Part shown: positions 13,011 through 24,691 of the stretch, piece by piece | Layout: each line of letters starts with the position of its first letter | Position numbering within the stretch: the first letter of the stretch is position 1 | DNA from: Voacanga thouarsii | Lineage: Eukaryota > Streptophyta > Magnoliopsida > Gentianales > Apocynaceae | Direction: 5' to 3' | DNA: 64,000 bases | Assembly (NCBI GenBank): GCA_026120185.1 | Contig: JANUWF010001938.1 | Span: 496,001-560,000 of the forward strand | Translations under genes and position numbers: made by a program | The notes under the pieces: generated by a model | Seen by the model: only the letters and a program-made list of their open reading frames with translations | Databases searched by the model: none | What the model was told of the DNA's origin: nothing

Positions 13011-13170
13011 TTTAAATAATTTTTGTTTTTAAAAAATTATCATACTCTCGCAACATATCATAATTTTTTTTCTCTTATTAATGATTGAGTCCTGTATTTA
13101 ATAATATTTTATTAAATTTTAACAAGTTTATCTTAATTTAATCTTTATCCAAGTACAGCCTAAATAGATT
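12995..13170. repeat. Dispersed AT-rich repeat, copy 2 (first copy at 4018-4205)
   Basis: This segment matches 4018-4205 in the same orientation and block order. It begins where hAT transposase similarity ends, so it either inserted into or replaced the 3' part of the transposon. Confidence 0.65.
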
Positions 13171-13228
13171 TTAAGAGTTGAAAGCAATGTCGGAACTAGA
13201 GTTCTTTTTAAATTTTTTTATAAATGAT

Positions 13229-13558
13229 ATTCCGTCTATTTCTTTTTATCGGTCCATTTTAATAAAAAATTTTGTCTTAATTTTTGTGTCCTATTAACAA
13301 ACTAAGACTATATTAATTGTTATTTTTTCATAAATACCTCTCTTTAATACAATGAGTACTTTTGCACCTATAGTGAGAAATATAAATAAATTAAATATAC
13401 TTATAATAAATAAAATTTTGAAATTTGATTACATTTTAATGAATAGAGAGATTTTTTGAGAATAAAATAGAAAATATTAATTAATTAAATGAAAATTTTA
13501 TTTTTTTTAAAATTTATAAATTGATTAAAATAAACCGATAAAAAGAGACAGAATAAAT
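13229..13558. mobile_element. MITE with about 35-bp imperfect terminal inverted repeats, Stowaway-like
   Basis: The left end reads ATTCCGTCTATTTCTTTTTA then TCGGTCCATTTTAATAA. The reverse complement of the right end reads TTATTCTGTCTCTTTTTATC then GGTTTATTTTAATCAA. These are clear imperfect inverted repeats enclosing about 330 bp of AT-rich non-coding DNA. The CCGTCT...TTTTTAT style is like plant Stowaway MITEs mobilised by Tc1/mariner transposases. Exact ends and the TA duplication are uncertain. Confidence 0.65.
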
Positions 13559-14613
13559 ATCTAAAATAATATTGGTATCGAGAAAAGGAAAGGGAAAAGA
13601 GGAAGAAAAGAAAGGAGGGGATGGGGAGGAACCAGTCGTGCAAATTGCAAACCATAGACCGTCCATGATATTATGAAAGAGCAGCCAATTAATTAATTAA
13701 TTAATTAAGGTTTGACTCTTATCGGGTACGATGATGTTCCTAATCCCAATCCTAGGACGTGCAAAATGAAGGCAAGCACGTAGCTGAGTTAGTTTTAGCG
13801 GTTAAAAGACACCAAGCGTCTTTCCCGCGAAACAGAATGATCTTTGCCTTTGCCTTTGCCTTCTCATGCCCCCTCACAAACACACACACAGAAGAAAAGT
13901 TGAAAGAGAAACTTACAGATAGCTCCTTCCTCTTCTTCAACCTCTTAATCTTTTGTCTCATAGAGGTTCAATTTCAATTTCTTCTCTGTTCTGGTGAAGG
14001 GATTCACTTATATTTCTGAGGTATGTTGCGTTTAGCCTATTCACAGCCCAAAGAAGAAAGGAACAAAAATATTTATAAGCATGTTTTATGCACAACTTGG
14101 ATTGTTTTCCATTCCTCAGAAATGCATGTTCATTTTCTTAGATTATGAGGTCAGATTTGTGATATTGAAATGATTTTAGCGCATATATTGTTAGATGGTT
14201 GTGCTCAATTTGATCTTATTGTACTCTAATCCTAATGTGATATTTTGTCATGGCAGATGGTTTTTCTATCTAATTGTAACAATTTCATTCAATTTATCAT
14301 GGTGTATTGTGAAATTGCTACGTTAAATTACAAACATTTAATGATTCAACCGCCTATTTTTGTTTCAGCTAATAAAGAAATTGGTTCGAGAATATGTTAT
14401 ATGTATTTTTTTTTTTAAGATAGAATTTTGAAAATGATCGTATAATATTTCAGTTATGAGAATGTTTTCTGACTCTGGCATAATCTTCTTGTTAAAGTTG
14501 GTTATTTTTCCAGTGTAAGAACTGGTTCATCATCCTTCATTAGTCTCGAGTATCAGCTGAATGCGGTTATTTGGGAGCACCCTTTAAGTTTGCTGTGCCC
14601 TCAAAATTGAACA
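13559..14613 (+). promoter_or_regulatory. Promoter and leader region of the PTI1-like kinase gene
   Basis: Unique sequence with an AATT microsatellite at 13687-13708 and a pyrimidine-rich leader-like stretch at about 13850-14015. A donor site (GAG then GTATGTTG) lies near 14020, which suggests a leader intron of about 0.5 kb before the coding start. The 86-codon open frame at 13759-14019 lies in this leader and is not supported as a gene. Confidence 0.4.
13687..13708. repeat. Microsatellite (AATT)n
   Basis: Five and a half uninterrupted AATT units in the promoter region of the PTI1-like kinase gene. Confidence 0.9.
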
Positions 14614-17178
14614 ATGTTCTGCTGTGGAGGTGCAGAAGAGGAAAATTACAGTGGTCCTCCTTCAAACCAATATACTGCCCCTCCAAGATCTGGAAATCCC
14701 TATGGCGCTGGTGCAGGAGGTATTCCAATCTGGCTTATCCCAAATCGTTCAGAACATTACCCAAATTACAACATAAAACAGCAGAGGTTTTAAACTTAAT
14801 TTAGTAATCTCAGTACCATAACCTGGTATCAAAGAAACTTGCAATGTCAGTAGTATGACCTGGTATCAATGAAATAACTCAAAGGCATTCTGAAGGCTAA
14901 TATCAGTTCAATGTATGTTATTAAGAATTTTGGTTTATGTAAAAGAGATTGTAAGAGAAATAGACTACTCAGAATATGAGACAAGCCTATAGAGGAATAA
15001 TGTTTCAATCTATGTGAAGACACTATAAAAGCAAAATGTTTCAACTTAAAATTTCTTTTATAACGTGTTGAAATCACATGTAGTCCTAAGGTTTTCCTCT
15101 TTCTTTTCATCTCATTTTGGGGAGTGGGGTTGCCCTATTCTGATTTTGGCATTCCTTTATGTGATCGTTTAGGCAGTGAAAGAGGTGAGCCAAGGACTTC
15201 TGGGGCTGTAAGAAGTGGAGCTCCCCAGAAAGTTTTACCTATTGAGACACCAGCTATGTCCTTGGATGAGCTGAATAGGTTGACTGGAAATTTTGGTACG
15301 AAAGCACTAATTGGAGAGGGTTCTTATGGCCGGGTTTTTTATGCAAAATTAAGTGATGGGCAAGCAGCTGCAATAAAAAAGTTGGATACCAGCTCTTCAC
15401 CAGAGCCGGACTCGGATTTTGGAGCCCAGGTGAATATTTTGAAAATTCCTTTCTCAACAAAAGACAGGTTAAACAACTATCTCAAGTATGCTGCATTTGG
15501 CTTTTATGCAGTTATCAACAGTTTCAAGGCTTAAACACGAGCACTTTGTGGGGTTACTTGGCTATTGCCTGGAAGGAAATAATCGAATCTTGGCATATGA
15601 ATATGCAACCATGGGTTCCTTACATGATGTATTACACGGTAAATCACAGTAATGCTCCCAAACTGAACTCTTTTTTAGCACATTTTCATTGTTGACCATC
15701 TTGTACTGTAGGTAGGAAAGGTGTACAAGGTGCTGAACCTGGTCCAGTTCTCAGCTGGAATCAGAGAGTTAAGATCGCCTATGGAGCAGCCAAAGGCCTC
15801 GAGTATCTTCATGAGAAGGTTCAACCCCCCATTGTTCATCGTGATGTCAGATCCAGCAATGTACTACTCTTTGATGATTTTGTGTCAAAAATTGCTGATT
15901 TCAACTTGGGAAATCAGTCCTCTGATACAGCAGCTCGGCTGCATTCGACAAGAGTCTTGGGTACTTTTGGCTATCATGCTCCAGAGTAAGCTATTTTCAT
16001 CTCCTTTAGAATATGAAATGATATTATGGCACTTTTCTTCGTTGGATAATTGAGTCCAATCTGCAAGATAATCTCTCCTCTAAGTGAATCAAGGAAATAT
16101 CCGTATAGAGTACATTCTGTACTCACCACTTACTTTCAAACACACAACCCCGAGAGTTCTTTTAATATGTAATGAAGAGCTGGTGTTAAGCATTCTTATT
16201 TGAAGTAACTTCTACCTAAATGCATTCTCAGTTGAAATAACTTTTACCTAACCCTCCTACCTAAGCATTAAATTAAGGCATTGACATCTTCTTGGACGAT
16301 TCAAGTTGGCTAGTGAAAACGATATTTCCTAAACTAAAACGCGCAAGGTCTATTATGGCACCATTAAGAAATTGATATTCTTATTGTCTTTGGAAACCAT
16401 TTGTACTTTCGTATTTGTTTTTTTGGAATAAGCTGTGATGTACGCTTAGCACTTATATGGTCTCCTCTCTATCCAGGTATGCAATGACAGGACAGATTAC
16501 TCAAAAAAGCGATGTTTACAGTTTTGGAGTTGTTCTTTTAGAGCTTTTAACAGGAAGAAAGCCAGTAGACCACACAATGCCCAAAGGACAACAGAGTCTA
16601 GTTACATGGGTCTGTTTTTTCACAAGATAGATACTATGTTTCTCTTTGATATATTCTTGTTTCCCTATTTACAATGTTCTGGTTGAATACACAACAGGCA
16701 ACCCCACGATTGAGCGAAGACAAAGTGAAGCAGTGTGTGGATCCCAAGCTAAATAACGATTACCCACCGAAGGCAATTGCAAAGGTCCTTTTCCATCTCA
16801 CATCTCCCATCTTTTCCATCTAAGACATTCTTCTGGTTCTTCTTCTTTCTTTTCTAAAGTGCTAGTTATCTGGGGCTATGCATTCTTAAGAAATCGACTG
16901 ACTTCCAGCATATAAGAGCTAGCACTAATTGCTCAAACTCCTGATTCATTCCTATGGTTTAGATCTTAATCAATGTTATAATGTGAACTTCTCGATCTGG
17001 ACATCTTTGATACTTCACGCGATTTCTGATGTAATTTACTTCAACTTGACAGATGGCAGCTGTTGCAGCACTTTGTGTTCAGTACGAGGCAGACTTCCGG
17101 CCAAACATGACCATTGTTGTCAAGGCTTTACAGCCTCTTCTCAACTCAAAACCAGCTGCCCCAGAGGCTAATGCATAG
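14614..17178 (+). CDS. PTI1-like receptor-like cytoplasmic kinase
   Basis: Seven exons, 14614-14719, 15173-15429, 15512-15638, 15712-15985, 16477-16609, 16698-16784 and 17053-17178, join with correct phase to give 369 residues. The N-terminus [10 protein letters not shown] carries a Cys pair, a likely S-acylation site placing the protein at the plasma membrane. Kinase features: glycine loop GEGSYGRV (residues 83-90), ATP-binding Lys104 in AAIKKLD, catalytic loop HRDVRSSNV (206-214), [12 protein letters not shown] in the activation segment, then [20 protein letters not shown]. The usual DFG is DFN (226-228), as in other PTI1-like proteins. By family knowledge these kinases are phosphorylated by OXI1/AGC kinases or Pto-type kinases in oxidative and defence signalling. 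Intron 4 is the largest at about 490 bp. There is no extracellular or transmembrane part. Confidence 0.96.
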
Positions 17179-17954
17179 TGTACAATAGCATCCACAAATT
17201 CGTAGTTTTGGACCGTTGTAATCTTTGCAGCTTATCGTGTGGCTTATTTCTATGAATGCCGAGGGAAGCTATAAGTAGGCATTGATTCCAGCAGTAAATT
17301 ACCTGCTCATTTTTCTCTGGAACAGAGCTCTGGTGCTACAATTTGAAGCGGGAGATGTATATTTCTGCATCCTTTCTGAAAGCAAACAGGACTTTGCCGC
17401 TATTAGATGACATTGGTTTTCGTTCTGCACTTTCACTGGGTAACCATCAGATTATGAAGACATTCTGATTGTTTTGTTTTTTTGTTAGCTTCACTTGATT
17501 AGAACTACATTGCTGAGAAATATTGCTATTGAACACGGCTGTCATAGCGGAGAACTGTCAAGATGAAACATATTTCCCTCTTCAATTATATTTATAATTG
17601 CTTCTCTGAACAGGAAAATTCATAACAGTAGACATACCGTACAAGTATTTGCAACTAAACGTTCTAACAGACTTGCAATTCACAACCGTTTTTTTAGCCT
17701 CTGGAGGATTCATGTCAGGTACATTCGATATCAGATGGGTTTTAGAATGCCTTCAGGTGTATACATACATCGGAGAAAAGTAGGTAGAAACATACTATCA
17801 CATCCTTTCTCTTACAATTTATCACGCAATTCAAATAAGAGGGAAGAAAATGTCGCGGTGTAGGTCTACAAAAAGATGTTTATGCACTATCTGTAGGTTT
17901 CCATGAGATGAACCAATAATTTAAACAGAACAAGATTCTGTTCCAACAGTCTTT
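17179..17954. other. Convergent 3' region between the PTI1-like kinase and COQ4
   Basis: The 3' untranslated region of the kinase (plus) and the tail of the COQ4 transcript (minus) meet here. No open frame with protein character is seen. Confidence 0.5.
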
Positions 17955-18026
17955 CTAAATGCGTGGATCTTTAAACAGGAAAAATTCTACTGCTTCAGCT
18001 GCTCCAAGAATATAATCTGCATATTC
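17955..18026 (-). other. Probable spliced 3' untranslated exon downstream of COQ4, with a 23-codon open frame
   Basis: On the minus strand a GCAG acceptor precedes 18026, and a GTAAGT donor lies just after the COQ4 stop codon, near 18914. The exon starts with an open frame of 23 codons (beginning EYADYILGAAEAVEFF) and a stop at 17957-17955. I do not recognise the peptide. It is most simply part of a spliced COQ4 3' untranslated region, but it could be the last exon of an unrecognised small gene or an alternative end. Confidence 0.3.
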
Positions 18027-18934
18027 CTGCAACCAATTAACCAGAAACTTAAAAACATGGGGAGAAATTAAACACAAAACTGCAAAGCAATTAAGTACAT
18101 TTTTGCATCTGATTTAAATGATGGCTAGGATGCCATGAACAAGAGAGCAAGAGAAGTTAGTATCTCATTTGTTATTGGAAGGTTAGAATCTTGATCTTGC
18201 AATGAAAATCTCCTCACAAATAACCCGATGTCATTTTTGTTCGGTCACTCAACAACAGTCATCTCATATCATTATTGCTGCAAACTTAAAAAGCTTATAA
18301 TGTCAGCAGCTTCCATCCTATGGAAAGCATTATTAAGTAGTAAAACATAATAGTCCATTCGTAAATTTTCTTGTCTTGTTACATAGCACATTAAAGTCAA
18401 TTTTATGATTCATGCAAATTTAAGATTTAGAACCATTAATTTCCGCACCCAATTGTTGCACATATCTATTTCAGACATATTTAAGTACCAAAAGTCCCAA
18501 ACTTTCAATGTTTTCCACACAATCCTACAAGTCTGTCTGTTCTTAAGAGACTTAAAATTTTCGATTTTTTTTCCCTTCATGATGCAAAGGGAAGTGAGAA
18601 CACCAACATTGATCATATAAAATAAATGAAAATGGACGAGAACCATGCACATTAGCTCCTCTCTTATGGTACTCCTTGTAGGCTCAGTTTACTTCCATAG
18701 TCTGCCGAAAACCCACATGTGAATCAGTTACAAGAATTCATACAGTTCACGCTGCTGTTGCAACTACCTGGTAATTAGTAGAATGCATATTCCTCAAAAG
18801 AAACACCTTTGGAAGAGAACATCATTTTGACTCATTATATCTCTAGGCTATTTTGTTTCGGACTGTTTCATTAGTACAAGAACAAGGAAATAAATGGATG
18901 GGGTTCAAAAACTTACAATGCAATGCCTTCAACT

Positions 18935-19624
18935 TTAGGACCCACTCGGTCTAGGAGGTCGAGGAGCAGGTATTATCCCCCATCTCTGTCGGACATCCTC
19001 CAAATCTTCATGAAAGTGTCGCTCGTAATAAATGCACATTAGATCTCTGCATTGCACGCCAGCCTTGAGAGCCCATGGAAAGTAATGTTGGTAGAACAGC
19101 CGCCTTTGCCTTTCACTGAATCTAGCAGAACCCCCCACAACAGACATGAAACACATGGGAAGAAGCATCTGTTCAAATTCGATTACCTTGAGAGATGATT
19201 CACCAATCAGATTGGTAGGGAGGCCAAATAGGGTGTGCCAAAAGTCATGGACCTCACGGGCACGCATTGCAACATAAGCCAGCTCTTCTGTCTCCATGAA
19301 TCGCACAGGTGGTCGGTCATCTGGAGAGAAATTTCTAGATCCCATGAATCTTGCATATGCAGCACCAAAAGTGTTAGACGGTAGGTCCCATGCATGTCCA
19401 ACTTCCGTAGACAGGACACGAGGATGCTCCATCAGTATAGCTCTACCTTCAGGACTCCTTTTCATCCTTTCAAGCACTCTTTGAAAAGCAGGTCGTCCAG
19501 TTGTCTCCCCCAAAGCAGCTATCAGATCTGCCCTTCGTGGATCCAGCAAAGCCCCTACCGCAGAACCAAGAGCAACGGCAGCTCGCTGCCACCCGTTCAG
19601 CCGTACACGTGCACCTTCTATCAT
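18935..19624 (-). CDS. COQ4: COQ4, ubiquinone biosynthesis protein, mitochondrial
   Basis: One uninterrupted coding exon of 229 residues, ATG at 19624-19622. The frame carries the COQ4 hallmark HDFWH (residues 126-130) followed 11 residues later by Glu142, the HDxxHx11E metal-binding motif. Other family blocks are GQ-like [20 protein letters not shown] at the N-terminus, [20 protein letters not shown] and [19 protein letters not shown], and the end is [14 protein letters not shown]. By family knowledge COQ4 belongs to the matrix-side coenzyme Q synthesis complex; recent work assigns it oxidative decarboxylation of the benzoquinone ring. No long cleavable presequence is evident, as in other plant COQ4 proteins. 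A leader intron is likely, since the probable first exon lies near 20520-20640. Confidence 0.97.
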   Translation of the reverse strand: MIEGARVRLNGWQRAAVALGSAVGALLDPRRADLIAALGETTGRPAFQRVLERMKRSPEGRAILMEHPRVLSTEVGHAWDLPSNTFGAAYARFMGSRNFSPDDRPPVRFMETEELAYVAMRAREVHDFWHTLFGLPTNLIGESSLKVIEFEQMLLPMCFMSVVGGSARFSERQRRLFYQHYFPWALKAGVQCRDLMCIYYERHFHEDLEDVRQRWGIIPAPRPPRPSGS

Positions 19625-21301
19625 TGCAAATTTTAGTGCTGCTCTATGTACTGAATAGCTTTAACAGACATGAAGACCAGTAAGAGGTGTTATCATTTAA
19701 AGGAGAAAAATGAACTGCATAGCTGAATGTTCTAGAAAGTGACAAGAAAATTTGCCATAGGCCATCTTAGCTGAAATGTGGAATCAAATGGAGAACTGAT
19801 ATGAGGTTGATAAGAGAGAAAGATCACGTTAAGTGTACAGGTAAATTAAGGAGAATTTTTTTCCCCTTTGAAACTCAAACTTCTTCAAATACTGATCTTT
19901 ACACTTTATCAACCATCTTTACTAGCAGTTTGAGAGAATAAGCACTGAGATTTATTTTACTCAAAACATGCAAACTGAAGTTCAGCATCTAGAAGACAAT
20001 TAAACTTATGCCTACTATCCAAAACTTATGCCTACTATCCAAAATGTAGCGTTTGTTGTTATTTAAATAAAATCTAGAATGTAATGATACTCAAAAAAGT
20101 GGAGAGAAAACAAACAGCATACTTACCCAGAAGAAAGGGGGGGGGTGAGGATAGAAAAGAAAAAGAAGGAAAACAGCATATCAACTAGAAATGCTCAAAA
20201 TGCTCCCAGGAAGAAAGAAAAGATTGCTAATTTTCTTTCTGTTTCCTACCCTTTAATCCATTTTTCTCAAACACCTCTGAGCTAAAATCATGGGGAGAAA
20301 AATAATTCCTTTAACATTTGCAGAAAACCATCCTACGATTAGAAAAATCTTAAAGCACAAGGGTCCACAAAAACTACAACAGAAGCCAACATTTCTATTC
20401 CAAAAAGAAGAATGAGTGATAATCTGCAAATACGCATGAAACCTAATCTAACAGTAATATAATTTTCTATATCAGAAATTCTCAATCTCCTAGACATCAG
20501 CCGGAATACATTCTAAGGTCCTTTATTGGACGGATTCCTACTGACCTCGCTTTCCTCGTCGTAGAATGCCTTCGTTGCACCTCAGAAAGGAGAAGACGAA
20601 GCGGTGCTCAATTGCAGAGGTGAAGCCGTCGACGCGATGGGTGCAGAGAGAGCAGAAATTTCGTTCTCTGTTTTCATGGGTGTTTGGGTTGAGTCAACTT
20701 TAAAAACCAAAATCGGATTTTAAAACCGAGATTTGGATATTAGAATTCCGACCCATTAAGTTTTTTTTTTTTTTAAATGTAATTGACTCTTCTTAAAAAT
20801 TTTGATTGGATATGAGGAGGAATTAAACCTACCAACCACTCATAATTTATCACTATGCTATAAATTTCAAGAAAAATATTTTATTTTATTAAAAATATTC
20901 AAATCGGATAATAATAGTAAAAAATTATTATTAATGACAATGTTTCATATGTATCAAATACTTTTGATAAAAGAATGCTGTAACATTAGGCAATTACATA
21001 TGGGGATCCTTTTCTTTTTGTTCACTTCTACATTTTAAGCTGTTCCTTAATGAACATGACCCATGAAGGATGAGGATCTCAGTATCCACTCTTGGAGATT
21101 TGCCATCAGTTCAAGAACCAAAATCATTGTTTTAATATCCTAAACAGTCACACATATTAGGTAAAAAGAAGAGCAGAAAATAAAGCTGTGCCATCTTCCT
21201 CTCTTTGGCTTCATGTTTTGACAGGTGATCTTCGTTGGTCAGGGATTAGAATGAGGACAGAAGGATGAATGCAGGAGAAAAGGAGAATCCATATGCTATT
21301 T
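19625..21301. other. COQ4 leader region and spacer to APC11
   Basis: This holds the probable COQ4 leader intron and a GC-richer first exon around 20520-20640. A 20-base unit, ACTTATGCCTACTATCCAAA, is repeated directly at about 20004-20043. From 20700 to 21300 is AT-rich sequence and the presumed 3' end of APC11. I see no further gene. Confidence 0.45.
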
Positions 21302-23222
21302 TCATCCCTTGAACTGCCATTCCCTTCTACACATTGGACAATGTGCCTGAGGAGTCTGTGAGTTGACCCACTTCAAGATACAGTGAAGATGAAATGCATG
21401 GTTGCAAGCACCCCATACTGCAAAGGAAGATGATGCTTAGATTCACACCCAAGTTATTGCGGAACGCAATAAAATCATAGTCACAGATACCAATAATTAT
21501 GCAAATAAGCTCAACTATGTATAACATGTTTATCCTGTCTTACAAATATCCAGTGAAGGGGCAGAGGTGATGAATACAAATAATTACCTTCATCGAATCC
21601 TTTTGGTTATTACTCCCTCCGTCCTATTAAAATTGACCGTGGCAGACTTGGCACGATATTTTATACAAAAGTAAAAATTAGAATATAATATAATAAAAAT
21701 AAAAAATATGTGGGTCTCATAATACTTTAGGTCAAATCTAAGAATATAAATATAATATATGTGGGGTATATTGATTATTTTATAATAAATTATATAGTAA
21801 AAACTTTCCTTTTAAGGAAAGTGTCAAATTTAATAGAACATCCCAAAATAGTAAGTAGGTCAATTTTAATGGGACGGAGGGAGTAATACATTTGAGTACC
21901 TCGTGGGTTTATTATCATTCATCTTCGGCAATAACACTAGAGATAGAACTGCAGGAATATCCATGTAATGAAATTTTCACCATAAAATTAATTACATGAG
22001 CTCACTCCTTTATGACCATACCGTTGTGTGATGCTGAGGAATATTGACACTCAGAGTAGATGAAGTTCAAGACCAATAATTTTGCTTCAGAAAGAGAATC
22101 ATGACAGTTCATTCTGGATCCAAAGCCTGAGACAATCCTTGGTACAAAAAATGGGGGTACGCTACCAGTATATTCTTCAACTATCTGTTCTCTACAAGGC
22201 TATACTAATGCAAGGCAGCATATGCAGTTCTAGATGCATGTCATGCAAGGATCAGTGGCTCCCAAAGAGATTTGAAAAGAGAGAAGAGAAAAAAAAAACG
22301 AAAAAGGAGAGAGAGAGGATGAAATGAGTTGAAAAACATCTTTATATCTTTTTTATCTTGAAAGTGGCTTGGGAAAAGAAAAATGCATGGATTCCAGGAA
22401 GAGATGAAGTCCCAAAGGAAATACAAAACAGACTGAATACAAAGTGAAAATTTTAACCAATAATGGTAGCTTCTAGTAGTGACATATCTATTACTCACTT
22501 AGAGGGCAGTCATCCCCAGGGAGTTTACAATCAGGACAACAACCATCAAAGGCCATCCTACAGATCCCGCAAGTTTCATCCTGGGCATCCCATGTCCATG
22601 ATGCAACAGCGTGCCATCTGTCATGTACATCCAAAAAAGGAGATCAAACCCTGCAGGAGGTGAAGCCCAAAGAACTACTATATAATAAAAGAAAGAGGAC
22701 ATACTCTGTTCATTTATTCCAGACGCATTTGGCAAAAAAGAGGTCAAGTAAAAACTGATACTGGAACGGACAAGATAATGTAACGCATCAAAACACAAGA
22801 AGAAATATTAGAAGAATACAGAGGACATCTATGCATATTCAACAATAAACACTGCATGCGGTGCAGGGAAATGGCAACCTTCAAAGTAAACTTCTTTATT
22901 TATGAAACCAAGAAGAATCAAAACAAGATCACAGAAAATTATCAAATCAACCAAATTTGTGGAAAGAATTGTACAATTTATATATTTGACTCCAAAAAGT
23001 TAAGGTCTTAAACAACCCAATTTAGCTAATGATGTGAACTGAACACCATATATTCCATGAGAAACTATTGTCCACTTTGGACAAAAACACCAGTGGTGCT
23101 GTATTTTAGCTTGGTTCAAAAACAAATACAGGATTATAACAAAAGATTCACTTTTTTGAATGCACAACAAAGAGATATACAACACATCATTTGCAAAGGA
23201 TACGTAAAATTTTGACTTTCAT
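21302..23222 (-). CDS. APC11: APC11, RING-H2 subunit of the anaphase-promoting complex
   Basis: Three coding exons on the minus strand: 23222-23203/4 (MKVKIL plus part of Arg7), 22617-22499 and 21417-21302. Joined as in other plants they give 84 residues, the normal plant length. Exon 2 encodes WHAVASWTWDAQDETCGICR and the three-Cys zinc-binding insert DGCCPDCKLPGDDCP. Exon 3 encodes WGACNHAFHLHCILKWVNSQ and ends CPMCRREWQFKG. APC11 binds the APC2 cullin-like subunit and the E2 enzyme, and catalyses ubiquitination of cyclins and securin. Intron 2 (A|TA phase) closes cleanly and contains a MITE. Intron 1 begins GTATCCTTT, a perfect U12-type donor, but leaves one exon base (C at 23204), while the AG at 22619-22618 leaves one base before Trp, so the phase fails by one. 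An acceptor TGTAC at 22625 would close the frame with two extra residues; a lost G at the junction is the alternative. Confidence 0.92.
21613..21883. mobile_element. Stowaway-like MITE in APC11 intron 2
   Basis: The element starts CTCCCTCCGTCC and ends GGGACGGAGGGAG, near-perfect inverted repeats, and is flanked by TA on both sides, the Stowaway/Tc1-mariner target duplication. Its 271 bp are AT-rich and non-coding. The inverted-repeat arms extend further inward (AATTGACC on the left, GGTCAATT on the right). Confidence 0.92.
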
Positions 23223-24691
23223 TCTCTTGTCTCCTGCATAATTGAGACAACATTCATAAGGGACTAAATCAAATACTCCAGAAAGCAAAAGGAAAATGAA
23301 ACAGAGAAACTCTTTCAGGATAAGTTAAGAGGAAACTCAATGGAACTTCAAGCATTCAATTATATTTCTAGCAGATCAATAAAGACCGAAATGCAGATGA
23401 GCTTCACAGAGGAAGAGGTAAGACGAGGACGAGTTGCACGTAGCTAAAGTCAAACATACAACTTATAAAACCAAACATCTGGTACATATTCCAATATGCA
23501 AGACAGCAACCTGAATCAACAAAGTTAGTTCATGGGGCTTCCAAATTTCTTAGAAACTCAAACTGCTGATGCCAAATGGGTGGGTCAGGTGTAGTGTTAG
23601 CCACAGGCAAAGGCCCAGATAAGTGGCTGTCTCTGTGGTGGATTGGTACCATTGAGGGTACACATTGCAAATGCTTGGTTTGGAGTTTAGGCTAGAATAG
23701 AAGAACAAAAAACACATCCTGCACCTGGCTATCAATTGCAGAAAAGAATTCTCCAAACTTACAATTATTTTGGATAAAATTAATTTCGAGAGAGCAACTG
23801 ATTTTTCAACCATAAAAATGGCAAGCAGTGTAGTGCCCCTGTGCAAGTGAGAAATTGAACATCCCCCTAGAATAATCCAAAAAAGTGCTGATGCAAAATC
23901 AGCTAAATTCTTAATTTTATAAGTGCAAAGATTACGCGACTTCATTTTAGGTGAAACAAGGGTTTTTGGTCCTGTCATTCAAACTTCTAAAGAAACTGAT
24001 CCCTATCATTTCATCCCTCAAAATCCTACTAGAAAATTAAAAGAATTAACCCTAAGATTCACCTTTATTTCAAGTAAAACTCAAAAACTTAAATTTAGCA
24101 TATAGTGGATAATTAAACTTTTCTTTTCCATCCAAAATGTACGGTTAATTTCTTAAATAAAATCAAGAATGCAGTGAACGGCAAACACTTTCCAGATGAC
24201 ATGCTTTTGAGAAAGAAAACAACATATCTATTTTCAGTTAACCCCTATGCTTATCTTGGACGCATCAAATTGCTAACCAATAAAATCCACAAGTGCTTTA
24301 TCATACCAAGAGGTTAACAAACAAGCCTATTTCTTGAATTTTAACCAGCAATAATCCCAACCTGAGTATCTCAACAGCACAAATTGAAAGTATAATATGT
24401 ATGCTTAATGTAACTTGTGAGGGTATTCGTGTTATAATTTTCAATTCAATTTACAAAGCAGTTACCAGTTCAAAATCTGATCAAATTGGTAAACACCACA
24501 GCTACAGATCTTCTCTTCAAACATTTCTAAAAGAAATCCTAAACACACCGCATGAACCCGAAAATCTTTGACTTACGTCAAGAAACTCGTCTCCAAAAAC
24601 TTAACAGTTCCACAGTCAGAAAATGTCTCTAGCAAATCCCTTAAAAAAAAAAGGTACCTTGAAAATTTCTTTGGGCTCCCGGAATGTCAAA

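Noticed and set aside
23550..23978. 142-codon minus-strand open frame upstream of APC11
   Set aside because: It falls in the presumed leader intron of APC11, shows no recognisable family and is hydrophobic in the way AT-rich translation often is.
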